Source: GWF2-30-66 sp042576225 (lineage in GTDB: Bacteria > Babelota > Babeliae > Babelales > Vermiphilaceae). From it: a stretch of 64,000 nucleotides of DNA. The stretch spans positions 1-64,000 of the forward strand of contig JBHPCA010000002.1 of the NCBI GenBank assembly GCA_042576225.1, in the 5' to 3' direction. Positions within the stretch are counted from its first letter, which is position 1; every line of letters starts with the position of its first letter. Shown piece after piece: positions 1 to 8,228 of this stretch. A program made the position numbers and the translations under genes. The notes beneath the pieces were generated by a model that made no database searches, was not told the origin of the DNA, and was given only the letters and a program-made list of their open reading frames with translations.

Positions 1-591
1 CAAATAAAAACACCACCAAAAAAACTTCCATGGGGACATACTCTTTTGGGAGAATCTAAAAAATCATTGGATATGTTGAAGTTTCTTATAGATAAGGGAG
101 CAAATATTAATGCTTCTTTTAACACGGGAACAACACTACTTAATGCTGCTGTAATAAGAGGGGATTTGAAACTTATTGAACTCTTTTTGAAAAATGGCGC
201 AGATATTAACCGACCAAACAAAAAACAAATAACTCCATTAGCTTTAGGTAAATTAGATACTGTCCGTTACCTGTTAGAAAACCATGGTGAAGCCATAAGT
301 TCAAAAAATATTACAGACTCATTTGGATATGCATGCAAAAAGGGCCACTTAGACGTTGCCATGTATATCTTTAAAAAAAGAAGAAAAGATATTTCTAAAA
401 AGAACATTCCTCACTTTTTAGAAAAAACAAAAAAAACAATGCAAAAGAAGATTAATTCTATCAATAAAGCGCTACAAATTCCAAAAATTCAAAATGATAA
501 AATAGAGAGAGAAAAACTAGAAAAAGAACTTGAGGATACAACCTCGCATTATGGTAAAATAATTAATCTTCTTAAAACATTAGAGCAATAA
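1..591 (+). CDS. Ankyrin-repeat protein, 3' end (partial)
   Basis: The reading frame is open from the first base, so the gene begins outside the window; the TTG at 46 is probably internal. The visible part holds about three ankyrin units recognisable by patterns such as FLIDKGANIN and FLKNGADIN, each ending in the ankyrin beta-hairpin. A charged Lys/Glu-rich stretch follows (last ~70 residues) that looks helical and may form a coiled coil. Ankyrin repeats are protein-protein interaction modules; in intracellular bacteria they are often on secreted effectors, but the N terminus that would show an export signal is missing here. No partner can be named. A second ankyrin gene lies at 33793-35235. 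Confidence 0.8.
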   Translation, partial: QIKTPPKKLPWGHTLLGESKKSLDMLKFLIDKGANINASFNTGTTLLNAAVIRGDLKLIELFLKNGADINRPNKKQITPLALGKLDTVRYLLENHGEAISSKNITDSFGYACKKGHLDVAMYIFKKRRKDISKKNIPHFLEKTKKTMQKKINSINKALQIPKIQNDKIEREKLEKELEDTTSHYGKIINLLKTLEQ

Positions 592-612
592 AAATTTAAA
601 AAAATAATATTG

Positions 613-698
613 CATCCCTCGTTACATCCTTCGATAACCATCCTTCGACAAGGCTCCGGAGGGTACTCAGGATTGCTCGGGAACAACGGGAGGGTGTG
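613..698. repeat. Degenerate GC-richer intergenic repeat
   Basis: This stretch is richer in G+C than its surroundings and is built of short pieces such as CCTTCGACAAGGCTCCGGAGGG and CTCAGGATTGCTCGGG-like words. Similar words (CCCTCCGG, CGGAGGACAAGAGCTCAGGG) recur around 32548-32625, and a short piece ATCACCCTGAGCTTG lies near 35411. It is therefore probably a dispersed noncoding repeat. It sits directly in front of a truncated antiporter fragment, so it may mark the site of the rearrangement that removed the 5' part of that gene. No transposase is visible. Confidence 0.45.
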
Positions 699-711
699 TT
701 TTATTCCTTAT

Positions 712-972
712 AGAAGAGCATCATTAACAACCATTATGGCTTCTATGAGTTCGGGCTCAACCCCAGTTGACCATGCATTTACACAAATGCCATACGCAGT
801 TCCTGCGATTATAGGATGCATTATTGCGTTTTTAATATCAGGTTTTTTGATCGGCTACTATTTTTGGGCAAGCAGCTTAGGATCTATTGCAATCAGTTTG
901 CCTATAACCTTAGGGCTACTATTTTTGTTCAACAAAATAAAAATCGCTAAACCAAAAAGCCCACAAGCCTAA
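712..972 (+). pseudogene. Remnant of NhaC-type Na+/H+ antiporter, C-terminal part
   Basis: The translated stretch contains a SxxxxMASMSSG...DHxxTQMPYAV pattern that resembles the conserved C-terminal region of NhaC-family Na+/H+ antiporters (...DHvkTQLPYAl...), followed by two hydrophobic segments that could be its last membrane helices. A complete antiporter has roughly 450 or more residues, and only about 87 remain here. The upstream in-frame codons run through the GC-rich repeat at 613-698 and do not look like protein. I read this as the 3' end of a gene whose front was deleted or displaced. A small membrane peptide with its own start at the ATG at 736 cannot be excluded. Confidence 0.5.
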
Positions 973-988
973 CCTGCATTGCGCACAT

Positions 989-1028
989 CAAAAAAGAGCA
1001 GCAACTTGTCAAATAGTCAAATTGCTGC
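989..1028 (-). terminator. Candidate intrinsic terminator downstream of pepP
   Basis: The arms GCAGCAA (998-1004) and TTGCTGC (1022-1028) can pair. On the minus strand they are followed by a run of T (complement of the A run at 990-995), as in rho-independent terminators. It lies about 45 bases beyond the pepP stop codon. The loop is rather long (17 bases), so confidence is moderate. Confidence 0.45.
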
Positions 1029-1072
1029 CTATTAAAAACACATTCAGGCTAGACGCTATAAGAAAAGACCGT

Positions 1073-2425
1073 TTAGGCCTGAACCTCTTGCTCCTCCCCA
1101 AAACCTTTTTTCATGAAAGTCTCGATCTGATCTGCCTCTTTAGGAATCATCTCACTCAAACATATAGCCTTCTCTTTTGCTATCCAATAATTATCTTCTA
1201 TTCTTATGCCTATTGATTCTTCTTGTATATACAAACCCGGCTCTATCGTAATCACATCACCTTCCTGCAGAGGCGAGTTTGGCTTGCCAACATCATGAAC
1301 ATCAAGACCTAAAAAGTGGCCTATGCCATGGGTAAAGAACTTTCCATAGCCCCCTTTTGAATCCAGAAACTCACGAGCCAAACTGGTCAAACATTTGTCT
1401 TTATAATCTTCATTTTTTAGGTAATATCCCGGCTTTGCGATTTCTTCGATATACTTTTGGGTCTCCAAAACTATATCGTAAAGCTCTTTCTGTCTTTTTG
1501 TAAACTTGCCTGAAATAGGATATGTTCTTGTGATATCCGAACAATAATTGCCAAATTTTGCGCCTGCATCAACAATAACAAGCTCACCATCTTCCAAATC
1601 ATCATAATTATCTTGATAGTGTAAAATTGTTGCATTATGACCACTTGCTACAATTGTTGGATAGGCTGTTTTTGCACCCACACTATTAAAAGCATACTCA
1701 AGAGTAGCTTGAACATGACTCTCAGTTTCACCATTTTCCAATATGATCGCAGCAGATTCATGTGCCAATCCAGTTATTGCAATAGCTTCTGAGATTTTAC
1801 CTATTTCAGAAATATCTTTTTTTCTTCTCATTATAGTAACTAAAGGCGACATATCTACAAAATTAGTATCACCTGTCTTAGACAAAAATTTAGGCAAAAA
1901 AGATTTTATCCTGTCTAAAACAAATCGCTGCTCAACATATTGAAACGCATTATTTGGACTCAAAACAAAAAATTTGCCCCCTGAATCAAGCACGGCTGAA
2001 ATCTCACCCAAAACATTTTTATACGCTGACTCATCAAAATAAGGATAAAGAACCGAACCTTTTATTTTATCACCTAACACACTAATAGTATCAAAATTAA
2101 AACACTGTGCATCTTTATCATTTGGCTCTATTGCGCTCCCGTTCCACTTCTTTCTTTCTTGTACACAATTAGGAACAAAAAGGCTCGATTTGCCATCCAT
2201 GTCAATAATCATAGCCAGACCACTTTCTTCTAAACCTGAAAAATAATAGAATGTGCTCTCTTGCCTAAAAACAACATCCGGTTTTTCAAAAGAGGAAAAA
2301 AGAACCACACGACCATTTTTTACACCTGGATACTCTTTTTTTATCTCTAAAATTAATCGCTCTCTTCTTTCTTGATATACTGCATAACTTTCACCTACCA
2401 AACCCATTAAGTCGAAATCTAGCAT
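1073..2425 (-). CDS. pepP: Xaa-Pro aminopeptidase (M24B)
   Basis: Cytoplasmic metallopeptidase that removes an N-terminal residue preceding proline. The N-terminal ~170 residues match the aminopeptidase-P N domain. The C-terminal pita-bread fold shows all five metal ligands in order: the two Asp in VDAGAKFGNYCSDITR, the His in GIGHFLGLDVHDVG, and the Glu residues in IEPGLYI and IRIEDNYWI. About 450 residues is normal for the family. The frame is open upstream to a TTG at 2437, but the ATG at 2425 is preceded by GGGGAGA at good spacing and is preferred. A short Lys/Glu-rich tail ends the protein. recR lies 43 bases upstream on the same strand. Confidence 0.92.
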   Translation of the reverse strand: MLDFDLMGLVGESYAVYQERRERLILEIKKEYPGVKNGRVVLFSSFEKPDVVFRQESTFYYFSGLEESGLAMIIDMDGKSSLFVPNCVQERKKWNGSAIEPNDKDAQCFNFDTISVLGDKIKGSVLYPYFDESAYKNVLGEISAVLDSGGKFFVLSPNNAFQYVEQRFVLDRIKSFLPKFLSKTGDTNFVDMSPLVTIMRRKKDISEIGKISEAIAITGLAHESAAIILENGETESHVQATLEYAFNSVGAKTAYPTIVASGHNATILHYQDNYDDLEDGELVIVDAGAKFGNYCSDITRTYPISGKFTKRQKELYDIVLETQKYIEEIAKPGYYLKNEDYKDKCLTSLAREFLDSKGGYGKFFTHGIGHFLGLDVHDVGKPNSPLQEGDVITIEPGLYIQEESIGIRIEDNYWIAKEKAICLSEMIPKEADQIETFMKKGFGEEQEVQA

Positions 2426-2480
2426 TGTTCTCCCCAAAATTATGTACTATGTTACAAATTATTTATATTAAAAAACAGTA

Positions 2481-3080
2481 TTAAAAGGGCCTTCTTTCTG
2501 AAATAGCCTTAAAAACAGTCAGCCTATCCATAAACTCCAATGACGAACCAATCGGTATCCCCCTTGCCAAACATGACAATTTTATGTCTTTAGTCTGCAA
2601 TTTTTTGGAAATATAGGCAGCTGTTACCTCCCCTTCTGGCGTCTGATTAGTCGCCAAAATTATCTCTCTAACCCCTAAGTCAACTCTACGGGTAAGATGG
2701 TCTATGGTCAAATCCTCAGGACCAATGCCCTCAAGCGGACAAATAACCCCGCAAAGCACATGGTACACACCCGTATAGCCACCCGTTCTTTCTATAGTAA
2801 GTAATTCCTGCCACGTTTCAACTACACAAATAAGAGACTGGTCCCTTTTTGCATCCGAGCAAAAAATACAATGTTGCCCACGCTCTTGCCATGAGAAGCA
2901 TTTACTGCAACGCAATACATTTTTTTTGCTCGCAAGTAAAATCTCACAAAATTTCTCAAGCTGACTGTCATCCATATCTAAAAAATGTGTCGCCACACGA
3001 TTTAAATTCTTTGAGGCCAAGTAAGGCACCTGCTGTAAACATCGCAAAAGTTTATTGAGTGAAGCAATTTTCTCTACCAT
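2481..3080 (-). CDS. recR: Recombination mediator protein RecR
   Basis: RecR works with RecO (and RecF) to load RecA onto gapped DNA. Its 199 residues are the usual length. The N-terminal helix-hairpin-helix region is followed by a four-Cys zinc motif (CSKC...CIFC, about residues 58-74) and a Toprim domain starting at LICVVETWQ, with the typical YHVLCGVICPLEGIGPEDL stretch. The C terminus contains the conserved LARGIPIGSSLEFMD region that includes the Walker-B-like end of the protein. It lies between yidC and pepP on the same strand with short gaps, so cotranscription with yidC is plausible. Confidence 0.96.
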   Translation of the reverse strand: MVEKIASLNKLLRCLQQVPYLASKNLNRVATHFLDMDDSQLEKFCEILLASKKNVLRCSKCFSWQERGQHCIFCSDAKRDQSLICVVETWQELLTIERTGGYTGVYHVLCGVICPLEGIGPEDLTIDHLTRRVDLGVREIILATNQTPEGEVTAAYISKKLQTKDIKLSCLARGIPIGSSLEFMDRLTVFKAISERRPF

Positions 3081-3115
3081 AATACCTAAAAAGATTTAAA
3101 AATACTTACGTACAT

Positions 3116-4669
3116 TTATGCACTTTTGAATTTTTTAATCAAGAATGTCTGCAAGACACCCAATCCAACACTTGCAACTATATACAGAGAAAGTCCCGCT
3201 GGGAATGTTGCAAATAAAGGCCCTATAACCAATGCCATAGCAATCATCATAAATCGTTGCTTTGGATCAACGGTAAATGCCTGTGCCAACATTGCAAGTG
3301 ACATCAAAGCCGGTAATACGTAATATGGATCCTTTGCAGATAAATCTGTTATCCAAAATGCAAATGGCGCCCTGTACATCTCTATAGAACTTCTTAGCAA
3401 GTTAGACAAGGCTATAAAAATTGGTATCTGTATCAACAATGGCAAACAACCACCTAATCCCGGCATGCCATGTCTTTTAATCAACTCAGCCTGCTCTCTT
3501 GCAAAAGCCGCCTTGTCGTTTTTATGTTTTTTCTTAAGATACTCAAGTTTCTTTTGAAACTCCATTCTTTGCTTCATTCCCTTTTCGGCTTTTATCGAAA
3601 ATGGCAACATCAATAGTCGAATCATCAATGTAAGCACAATTATAGCTAAACCATAATTTTTTAGATATTTGTTTAAAAACTTTAAAATCTTTAAAAGGAT
3701 CTTAGAAATTACAGAAAACCAGCCCGAATATTCCAAAGTTTTTTCCAACCTTGGATCAACCATAGCCATAGCGTCTTCTTCTTTTGGCCCAAAATAAAAA
3801 GAAACAGTATAAACCTGTTTTTCATTTACTGTTGGACCTTCTAAAATAGAAAACAACTTTGTGCCATCTGTAATCTTGTAATAAGCACGCTGCGCATACC
3901 CCTGAGGATCCTCGATCATTGCATGCACAAAATATTTACTATCAGAACCAAACAACTTTGGCAAATAACTCCCTGTACCGAGAATTTTTTCACTACTCTT
4001 AATATTCGTTTTTTGAAATTTTCCTAATTTATTAATAATAACAGCAGATATAACATCATTCTTCCCAAGCTCCGGCATAAACGGCGAAGGGTAAAATACC
4101 CTTGTCTCCAAGCCTTCTTCAACTTTTTTCTTAGGCGTCACTGCAAACATCAGATCCATTTTATACGTCTTTTTGTATACAATGAACGTTTTATCCACAC
4201 TATAATCACTATTAGGCGACTCGTATCTGTAAAGCACCTGGACCGAATCAGACTTATCTGTTTTACTTATAAACTTATAGTAATAGGGAGTTTTTTCGCT
4301 AAACGCAAGCAACAAGCACGTATCGTCTCTTTGCATATCTGAAACAGGAAAAACTGTACCTAGACCTGCAAGCTTGCCATTTGTCTTACCTTTATACGAA
4401 AGCCTATCTAAAGACGCTCCATCACTAGAGAAAACATAAGTAGCCAAATCCGTCTCAACTTCAGTCAAGACCCTCTCCTGCAGCCTTTTTTCATCTATAA
4501 AATCTATCTCTCTGTTTAAAAGCTTTATCTCTTGTTTGGACTTGGGCGCAACAAAACCTACAGGACTATCCTGTACTTTTGTGCCCTTACCGCCAAAAAA
4601 CCAATTCTGTATCAAATAGGTAGCAAGTAAACCGAGTGCGATTGGGAATACCAGATCTTTTAACTTCAT
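3116..4669 (-). CDS. yidC: Membrane protein insertase YidC
   Basis: YidC inserts and folds inner-membrane proteins, alone or with SecYEG. The N-terminal helix (residues 5-22) is followed by a large periplasmic beta-domain (about 30-310), which is characteristic of Gram-negative YidC. The C-terminal core has five membrane segments; the first is followed by the positively charged cytoplasmic loop with the MKQRMEFQKK region, and GCLPLLIQIPIFIAL is the conserved hydrophobic segment. At 517 residues it is near the usual size. The start ATG is preceded by AGAGGAT, and a good sigma70-type promoter lies just upstream (4686-4713). No rnpA or rpmH is adjacent, unlike many genomes. Confidence 0.96.
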   Translation of the reverse strand: MKLKDLVFPIALGLLATYLIQNWFFGGKGTKVQDSPVGFVAPKSKQEIKLLNREIDFIDEKRLQERVLTEVETDLATYVFSSDGASLDRLSYKGKTNGKLAGLGTVFPVSDMQRDDTCLLLAFSEKTPYYYKFISKTDKSDSVQVLYRYESPNSDYSVDKTFIVYKKTYKMDLMFAVTPKKKVEEGLETRVFYPSPFMPELGKNDVISAVIINKLGKFQKTNIKSSEKILGTGSYLPKLFGSDSKYFVHAMIEDPQGYAQRAYYKITDGTKLFSILEGPTVNEKQVYTVSFYFGPKEEDAMAMVDPRLEKTLEYSGWFSVISKILLKILKFLNKYLKNYGLAIIVLTLMIRLLMLPFSIKAEKGMKQRMEFQKKLEYLKKKHKNDKAAFAREQAELIKRHGMPGLGGCLPLLIQIPIFIALSNLLRSSIEMYRAPFAFWITDLSAKDPYYVLPALMSLAMLAQAFTVDPKQRFMMIAMALVIGPLFATFPAGLSLYIVASVGLGVLQTFLIKKFKSA

Positions 4670-4685
4670 TTTATCCTCTAAAAGA

Positions 4686-4713
4686 ATTATATTTTTTTAC
4701 AATACACCTTCAA
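4686..4713 (-). promoter_or_regulatory. sigma70-type promoter for yidC (recR, pepP)
   Basis: On the minus strand TTGAAG (4708-4713) and a perfect TATAAT (4686-4691) are separated by 16 bases. The -10 box ends 16 bases before the yidC start codon, so the leader would be very short, just enough for the ribosome binding site. Confidence 0.55.
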
Positions 4714-4767
4714 AAACACAAAGGGCAAATTATTCCAAAAATTAGCCCCTAATAACTAAACAAATCC

Positions 4768-4798
4768 TTGAAAAGAATACCAAATAAAACGGTATAAT
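4768..4798 (+). promoter_or_regulatory. Candidate promoter for the MerR-type gene
   Basis: TTGAAA (4768-4773) and a perfect TATAAT (4793-4798) are separated by 19 bases. The long spacer is typical of promoters controlled by MerR-family proteins, which untwist 19-20 base spacers. The gene downstream encodes such a protein, so autoregulation is a reasonable guess. Confidence 0.5.
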
Positions 4799-4888
4799 AC
4801 CAGTACAAAATACAAGTTTATTTTACATATACACACGATTGGGCTATATAATTAATTAAGGGCTTTAGTAATAAAAAGAGGAAGAGTT

Positions 4889-5269
4889 ATGAAAATGCAA
4901 AAAAGACGATTTAGAATAGGAGACCTTTCAAAAAGGCTAAATGTAGATAAGTTTGTTATCCGCTTCTGGGAAAAAGAATTCTCATTACATTCTGACAGAT
5001 CTGAAGGCGGTCAAAGATTTTATGAAGAAAAAGATTTTGAAACATTTAAAGAAATTAAAAATCTTTTATATGAAAAAAAATTTACAATAGCAGGCGCTAA
5101 AAAACAAATCCAAAATAGTTACGAAAACACAAAAATTATTGCTTCTCAAAAAATTAATCTCGCTAATACGGAGGAAATAAAAAAGACAAAAAAACTAGAC
5201 ACAAATATAATAAAAAAAATTATACATCTCAAAAAAAACCTAACAAAGCTTAAAAAACTTCTCCAATAA
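4889..5269 (+). CDS. MerR-family transcriptional regulator
   Basis: The N-terminal ~70 residues form a MerR winged helix-turn-helix: RFRIGDLSKRLNV (helix-turn-helix), FVIRFWEKEF, then GGQRFYEEKDFETFKEIKNLL. The rest is Lys-rich and probably a dimerising coiled coil. There is no obvious Cys-based metal site or ligand domain, so it resembles the small MerR-like proteins (MlrA/HTH_17-type) whose effector is unknown. Its 126 residues are short for a full sensor. AGAGGAAGAG precedes the ATG. It is transcribed toward murC, about 115 bases away, but murC has its own promoter. Confidence 0.85.
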   Translation: MKMQKRRFRIGDLSKRLNVDKFVIRFWEKEFSLHSDRSEGGQRFYEEKDFETFKEIKNLLYEKKFTIAGAKKQIQNSYENTKIIASQKINLANTEEIKKTKKLDTNIIKKIIHLKKNLTKLKKLLQ

Positions 5270-5298
5270 CACTTGCACAAACTCAAAACAAACCAAAC

Positions 5299-5326
5299 TT
5301 GATATTTTCTACCCCTCTTGTACTAT
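5299..5326 (+). promoter_or_regulatory. sigma70-type promoter for murC
   Basis: TTGATA (5299-5304) and TACTAT (5321-5326) with a 16-base spacer lie about 57 bases upstream of the murC start. Confidence 0.45.
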
Positions 5327-5383
5327 CTAGTTTATACTACTTTATTTATATAATTTTTTTGTTTTAAAATTATCAGGATTACT

Positions 5384-6781
5384 ATGTACAAAAAAAAGGC
5401 ACACGTACACTTTGTGGGTATCGGTGGAATTGGCATGAGTGGCATTGCCATGATTCTCAAATGCCAAGGGTATAAAATATCTGGATGTGATGTGGACATA
5501 CACCAAAAAAGCATAAAAGACTTAAAAGCTCTAGGTTGTGAAATTTACGAAGGCAATAATACTCCTCAATGCAAAAACAAAGATATCAACATTCTTGTAT
5601 ACTCATCTGCCATAAAACATAACAACCCTGAGATAGTAGCTGCTCAAGCACGCGGCATACCCATTATACCCAGAGCACTCATGCTGGCAGAACTCATGCG
5701 CACCAAATACAGTGTCGCAATAGCCGGCTCCCATGGCAAGACAACGACCACTTCACTAATTTCTCACATTTTAATAGAATCCGGCATAGACCCAACAGTT
5801 ATAATCGGCGGACATTTGAAAAATATATCAACAAATGCCCGATTAGGAAGTAGCGATTTTCTGGTCGCTGAAGCTGATGAAAGTGATAAATCATTAGTGC
5901 ACTTGCAAGCAACTCTTGCTGTTTTGACCAATATAGATTTAGAACATTTAGAAACATACAAAAATCTAGAAGACATAAAATCAACGTTTAAAATATTTTT
6001 AAACAATTTGCCGTTTTATGGCAAAGCATTTTTATGCACTGATGATGAAAACGTCAGATCTATTTTGCCAATGCCCCATATAAAAATAATTACATACGGA
6101 CTTGACCCTCAACATGCTGATATTTGCGCCCAAGAAATAAAATTAAACCCTGATAACTCTGTGTTTAAAATCTTCAGAAAAAACACTCCAAACCCTCTTG
6201 GTAAAATAATATTAAAAATGCCTGGCAAACATAACACACAAAACTGTGTAGCAGCAATAGCTGTCGCTTTAGACCTTGGTATAAAATTTGATTTGATTGC
6301 CAAAGCTGTAGAAAGCTTTAAAGGCATCGAACGTAGGTTCTGCTACCGAGGAACCTACAAAGGCGCCGAGATATTTGACGATTATGGCCATCACCCAAAA
6401 GAGATACAAAACACACTGGAAATAGCAAAAAATAGGGCAAAAAACAGGCTCCTAGTAGCGTTTCAGCCCCACCGATATACCAGAACCCATAAATTATGGG
6501 ATAACTTTGTAGATACGTTTGCGCAAAGCAATATAGACCGGCTAATCATAACAGATATTTACCCTGCAAGCGAAGCTCCTATTGAGCATGTAACCAGTGA
6601 GCGACTGGTACACGAAATACGCGAGAAAAACCCCAATTTTCCCGTTATGTACGCGCCTTATGACGATGATTTGAGCTACATAACGCAAAACATAGAAAAA
6701 AACGCCCAAAAAGACGATCTGATACTATCTTTGGGAGCAGGAAAGATTACAGATCTGGCAAAAAAACTGGGTGCCATATAA
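5384..6781 (+). CDS. murC: UDP-N-acetylmuramate--L-alanine ligase
   Basis: MurC adds L-alanine to UDP-MurNAc, the first step of peptide-stem synthesis in the cytoplasm. The N-terminal nucleotide-binding motif HFVGIGGIGMSGIA, the ATP-binding AGSHGKTTTTSLI (around residue 112) and the C-terminal DDYGHHPKEI motif are all present. Its 465 residues are the normal length. It stands alone: no other mur or fts gene is nearby, although in many bacteria murC belongs to the dcw cluster. Together with glmM at 44966 it indicates that the organism makes peptidoglycan precursors. Confidence 0.97.
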   Translation: MYKKKAHVHFVGIGGIGMSGIAMILKCQGYKISGCDVDIHQKSIKDLKALGCEIYEGNNTPQCKNKDINILVYSSAIKHNNPEIVAAQARGIPIIPRALMLAELMRTKYSVAIAGSHGKTTTTSLISHILIESGIDPTVIIGGHLKNISTNARLGSSDFLVAEADESDKSLVHLQATLAVLTNIDLEHLETYKNLEDIKSTFKIFLNNLPFYGKAFLCTDDENVRSILPMPHIKIITYGLDPQHADICAQEIKLNPDNSVFKIFRKNTPNPLGKIILKMPGKHNTQNCVAAIAVALDLGIKFDLIAKAVESFKGIERRFCYRGTYKGAEIFDDYGHHPKEIQNTLEIAKNRAKNRLLVAFQPHRYTRTHKLWDNFVDTFAQSNIDRLIITDIYPASEAPIEHVTSERLVHEIREKNPNFPVMYAPYDDDLSYITQNIEKNAQKDDLILSLGAGKITDLAKKLGAI

Positions 6782-6845
6782 ATACAAAACAAAAAAACAT
6801 AGAGTTACAAAGCGATCTTAAAAAAGCGAAAAAGAACTTGCGTAA

Positions 6846-7565
6846 CTAAGTTTGGGTATAAATAACGATTTTACAATGCTCTTGCGTCTGCCCAGATGAG
6901 GCGAAGGAGCCTCTTTTTTTCAGTTTTTTTCTTGTGTTTTTTGAGGAATGCAAGCCTGTTTTTGGCACACTTCTTATGGAAATAGAACAAAATCGGAAAG
7001 GCTTTTTAAAGATCAATAATTTTTCAAACCCATCAAAGCTAGCAACACTTTGCCAGCCCAAGCGCTCCATTTCTTGAGTGTAAAACATGATAATATTGGA
7101 CATATTCATAGCGTTGGTATACCCAAGCACTGTTTGCGCTGTTTGCGCTGCTTGCACTATTCTGTTATTTTCTTGCGCGAGAAGAGTATAAAAATATTCT
7201 CTGAGAGGCTCTGAATTGAGGGGGATAGGAATATCAGATAATTTCGCCTCTTTTTGACGCACAAATTCACTAAAATCTTGAGAAAAATTATGCGAGCTTT
7301 GATCTAAACGTTGATTCACATCTGGGGAATTAATAGTACTGTTTTTGTTACGATTATTGGCAAACTGCTTTGCCTGACGTTCTGACACAGGAGAGAAAAC
7401 ATCTTTATTCTCCCCTGCGTTATTTTCAATATCTTGGTAATCATGTAGGTTACACTGGGAATTAACCTGATTTTTTACTTGAGGTTTATCTCGAATAATC
7501 TGCTTTTTACAAGAGCTAATCACAAGTATTAAGACAAGAGAAGCCATATGTATAGCCTTGAGCAC
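6846..7565 (-). CDS. Putative lipoprotein of unknown function
   Basis: The N terminus is a lipoprotein signal: a hydrophobic stretch followed by the lipobox VISSC (Cys at about residue 19), so the mature protein is probably lipid-anchored in the envelope. A Gln/Asn-rich low-complexity linker (about residues 25-105) precedes a conserved-looking domain (about 110-200) with SNIIMFYTQEMERLGWQSV, a pattern seen in small envelope proteins with a two-layer fold; I do not recognise a named family. The end is Lys/Arg-rich. The GTG at 7565 has GAGAGGG upstream. It lies 25 bases after rplS and could be the last gene of the ffh-rplS operon. Confidence 0.7.
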   Translation of the reverse strand: MLKAIHMASLVLILVISSCKKQIIRDKPQVKNQVNSQCNLHDYQDIENNAGENKDVFSPVSERQAKQFANNRNKNSTINSPDVNQRLDQSSHNFSQDFSEFVRQKEAKLSDIPIPLNSEPLREYFYTLLAQENNRIVQAAQTAQTVLGYTNAMNMSNIIMFYTQEMERLGWQSVASFDGFEKLLIFKKPFRFCSISIRSVPKTGLHSSKNTRKKLKKRGSFASSGQTQEHCKIVIYTQT

Positions 7566-7590
7566 TACAACCCTCTCAAAACTTAAATTT

Positions 7591-8088
7591 TTATTTTTTT
7601 TCTGGCGCTTTTTCTTGCTCTACAGTTTCTTCAGCAGGATCTTTTGCTGCAACTGGCTTGGCCGGTTTAGCAGAGGCAAGACTTTTAGCCTTTTTCTTTT
7701 GAGCTCTAAGCTCTTTTTGCTCTCTTGTAAGAACTTTTTCTGCGATACGAGCAGCTTTACCAATTCTTTCTCTGATGTAGTAGAGTTTAGCGCGGCGTTT
7801 CTTACCACTTCGAATAAATTTTATAGAGTCGATTAAAGGTGAATAAAAAGGCAACACTCTTTCCACAGGAACAGCATTAGCTCCTATTTTTCTTATGGTA
7901 AAAGAACTTGAAGCTCCATTTTTATTCATTGCTATAACGTCACCTTCAAAAACCTGTATACGTTCTTTTCCACCTTCTTTAACCCGTAATGAAACAGCTA
8001 TAAAATCACCGACGTTAAAATCAGGAAAGTCTCTATCATACATCCCAATTTCTTTTATTGTTTCACGTGTATATTTACTTGCCTTCAT
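7591..8088 (-). CDS. rplS: 50S ribosomal protein L19, with C-terminal extension
   Basis: L19 sits at the interface of the 30S and 50S subunits. The first ~115 residues are a standard L19 (FNVGDFIAVSLRVKEGGKERIQVFEG, then RRAKLYYIRERIGKAAR). Beyond this comes a ~45-residue Lys/Ala/Glu/Pro tail that ordinary L19 (about 115 residues) lacks. The trmD-rplS order is the canonical one. The tail resembles the charged tail on S16 in the same operon. Confidence 0.95.
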   Translation of the reverse strand: MKASKYTRETIKEIGMYDRDFPDFNVGDFIAVSLRVKEGGKERIQVFEGDVIAMNKNGASSSFTIRKIGANAVPVERVLPFYSPLIDSIKFIRSGKKRRAKLYYIRERIGKAARIAEKVLTREQKELRAQKKKAKSLASAKPAKPVAAKDPAEETVEQEKAPEKK

Positions 8089-8228
8089 CTTTATTAACCC
8101 TTAAAAAAATTTAAAATTCTGGAACTATTTTAAAGCAAATTAAAACAAAATAGTAACCTCAATTTACCTATTCACTCCTACCAGTATAAGGCAAAAAGGG
8201 CAAAGACGCAATCTCTATTTTGCCTTTT

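Noticed and set aside
1022..1216. Short plus-strand frame at 1022-1216
   Set aside because: It overlaps the 3' end of pepP in antisense and shows no protein-like pattern.
6782..6845. Terminator between murC and the lipoprotein gene
   Set aside because: Only a six-base inverted match (AGTTAC/GTAACT) with a long loop and no T run was found.
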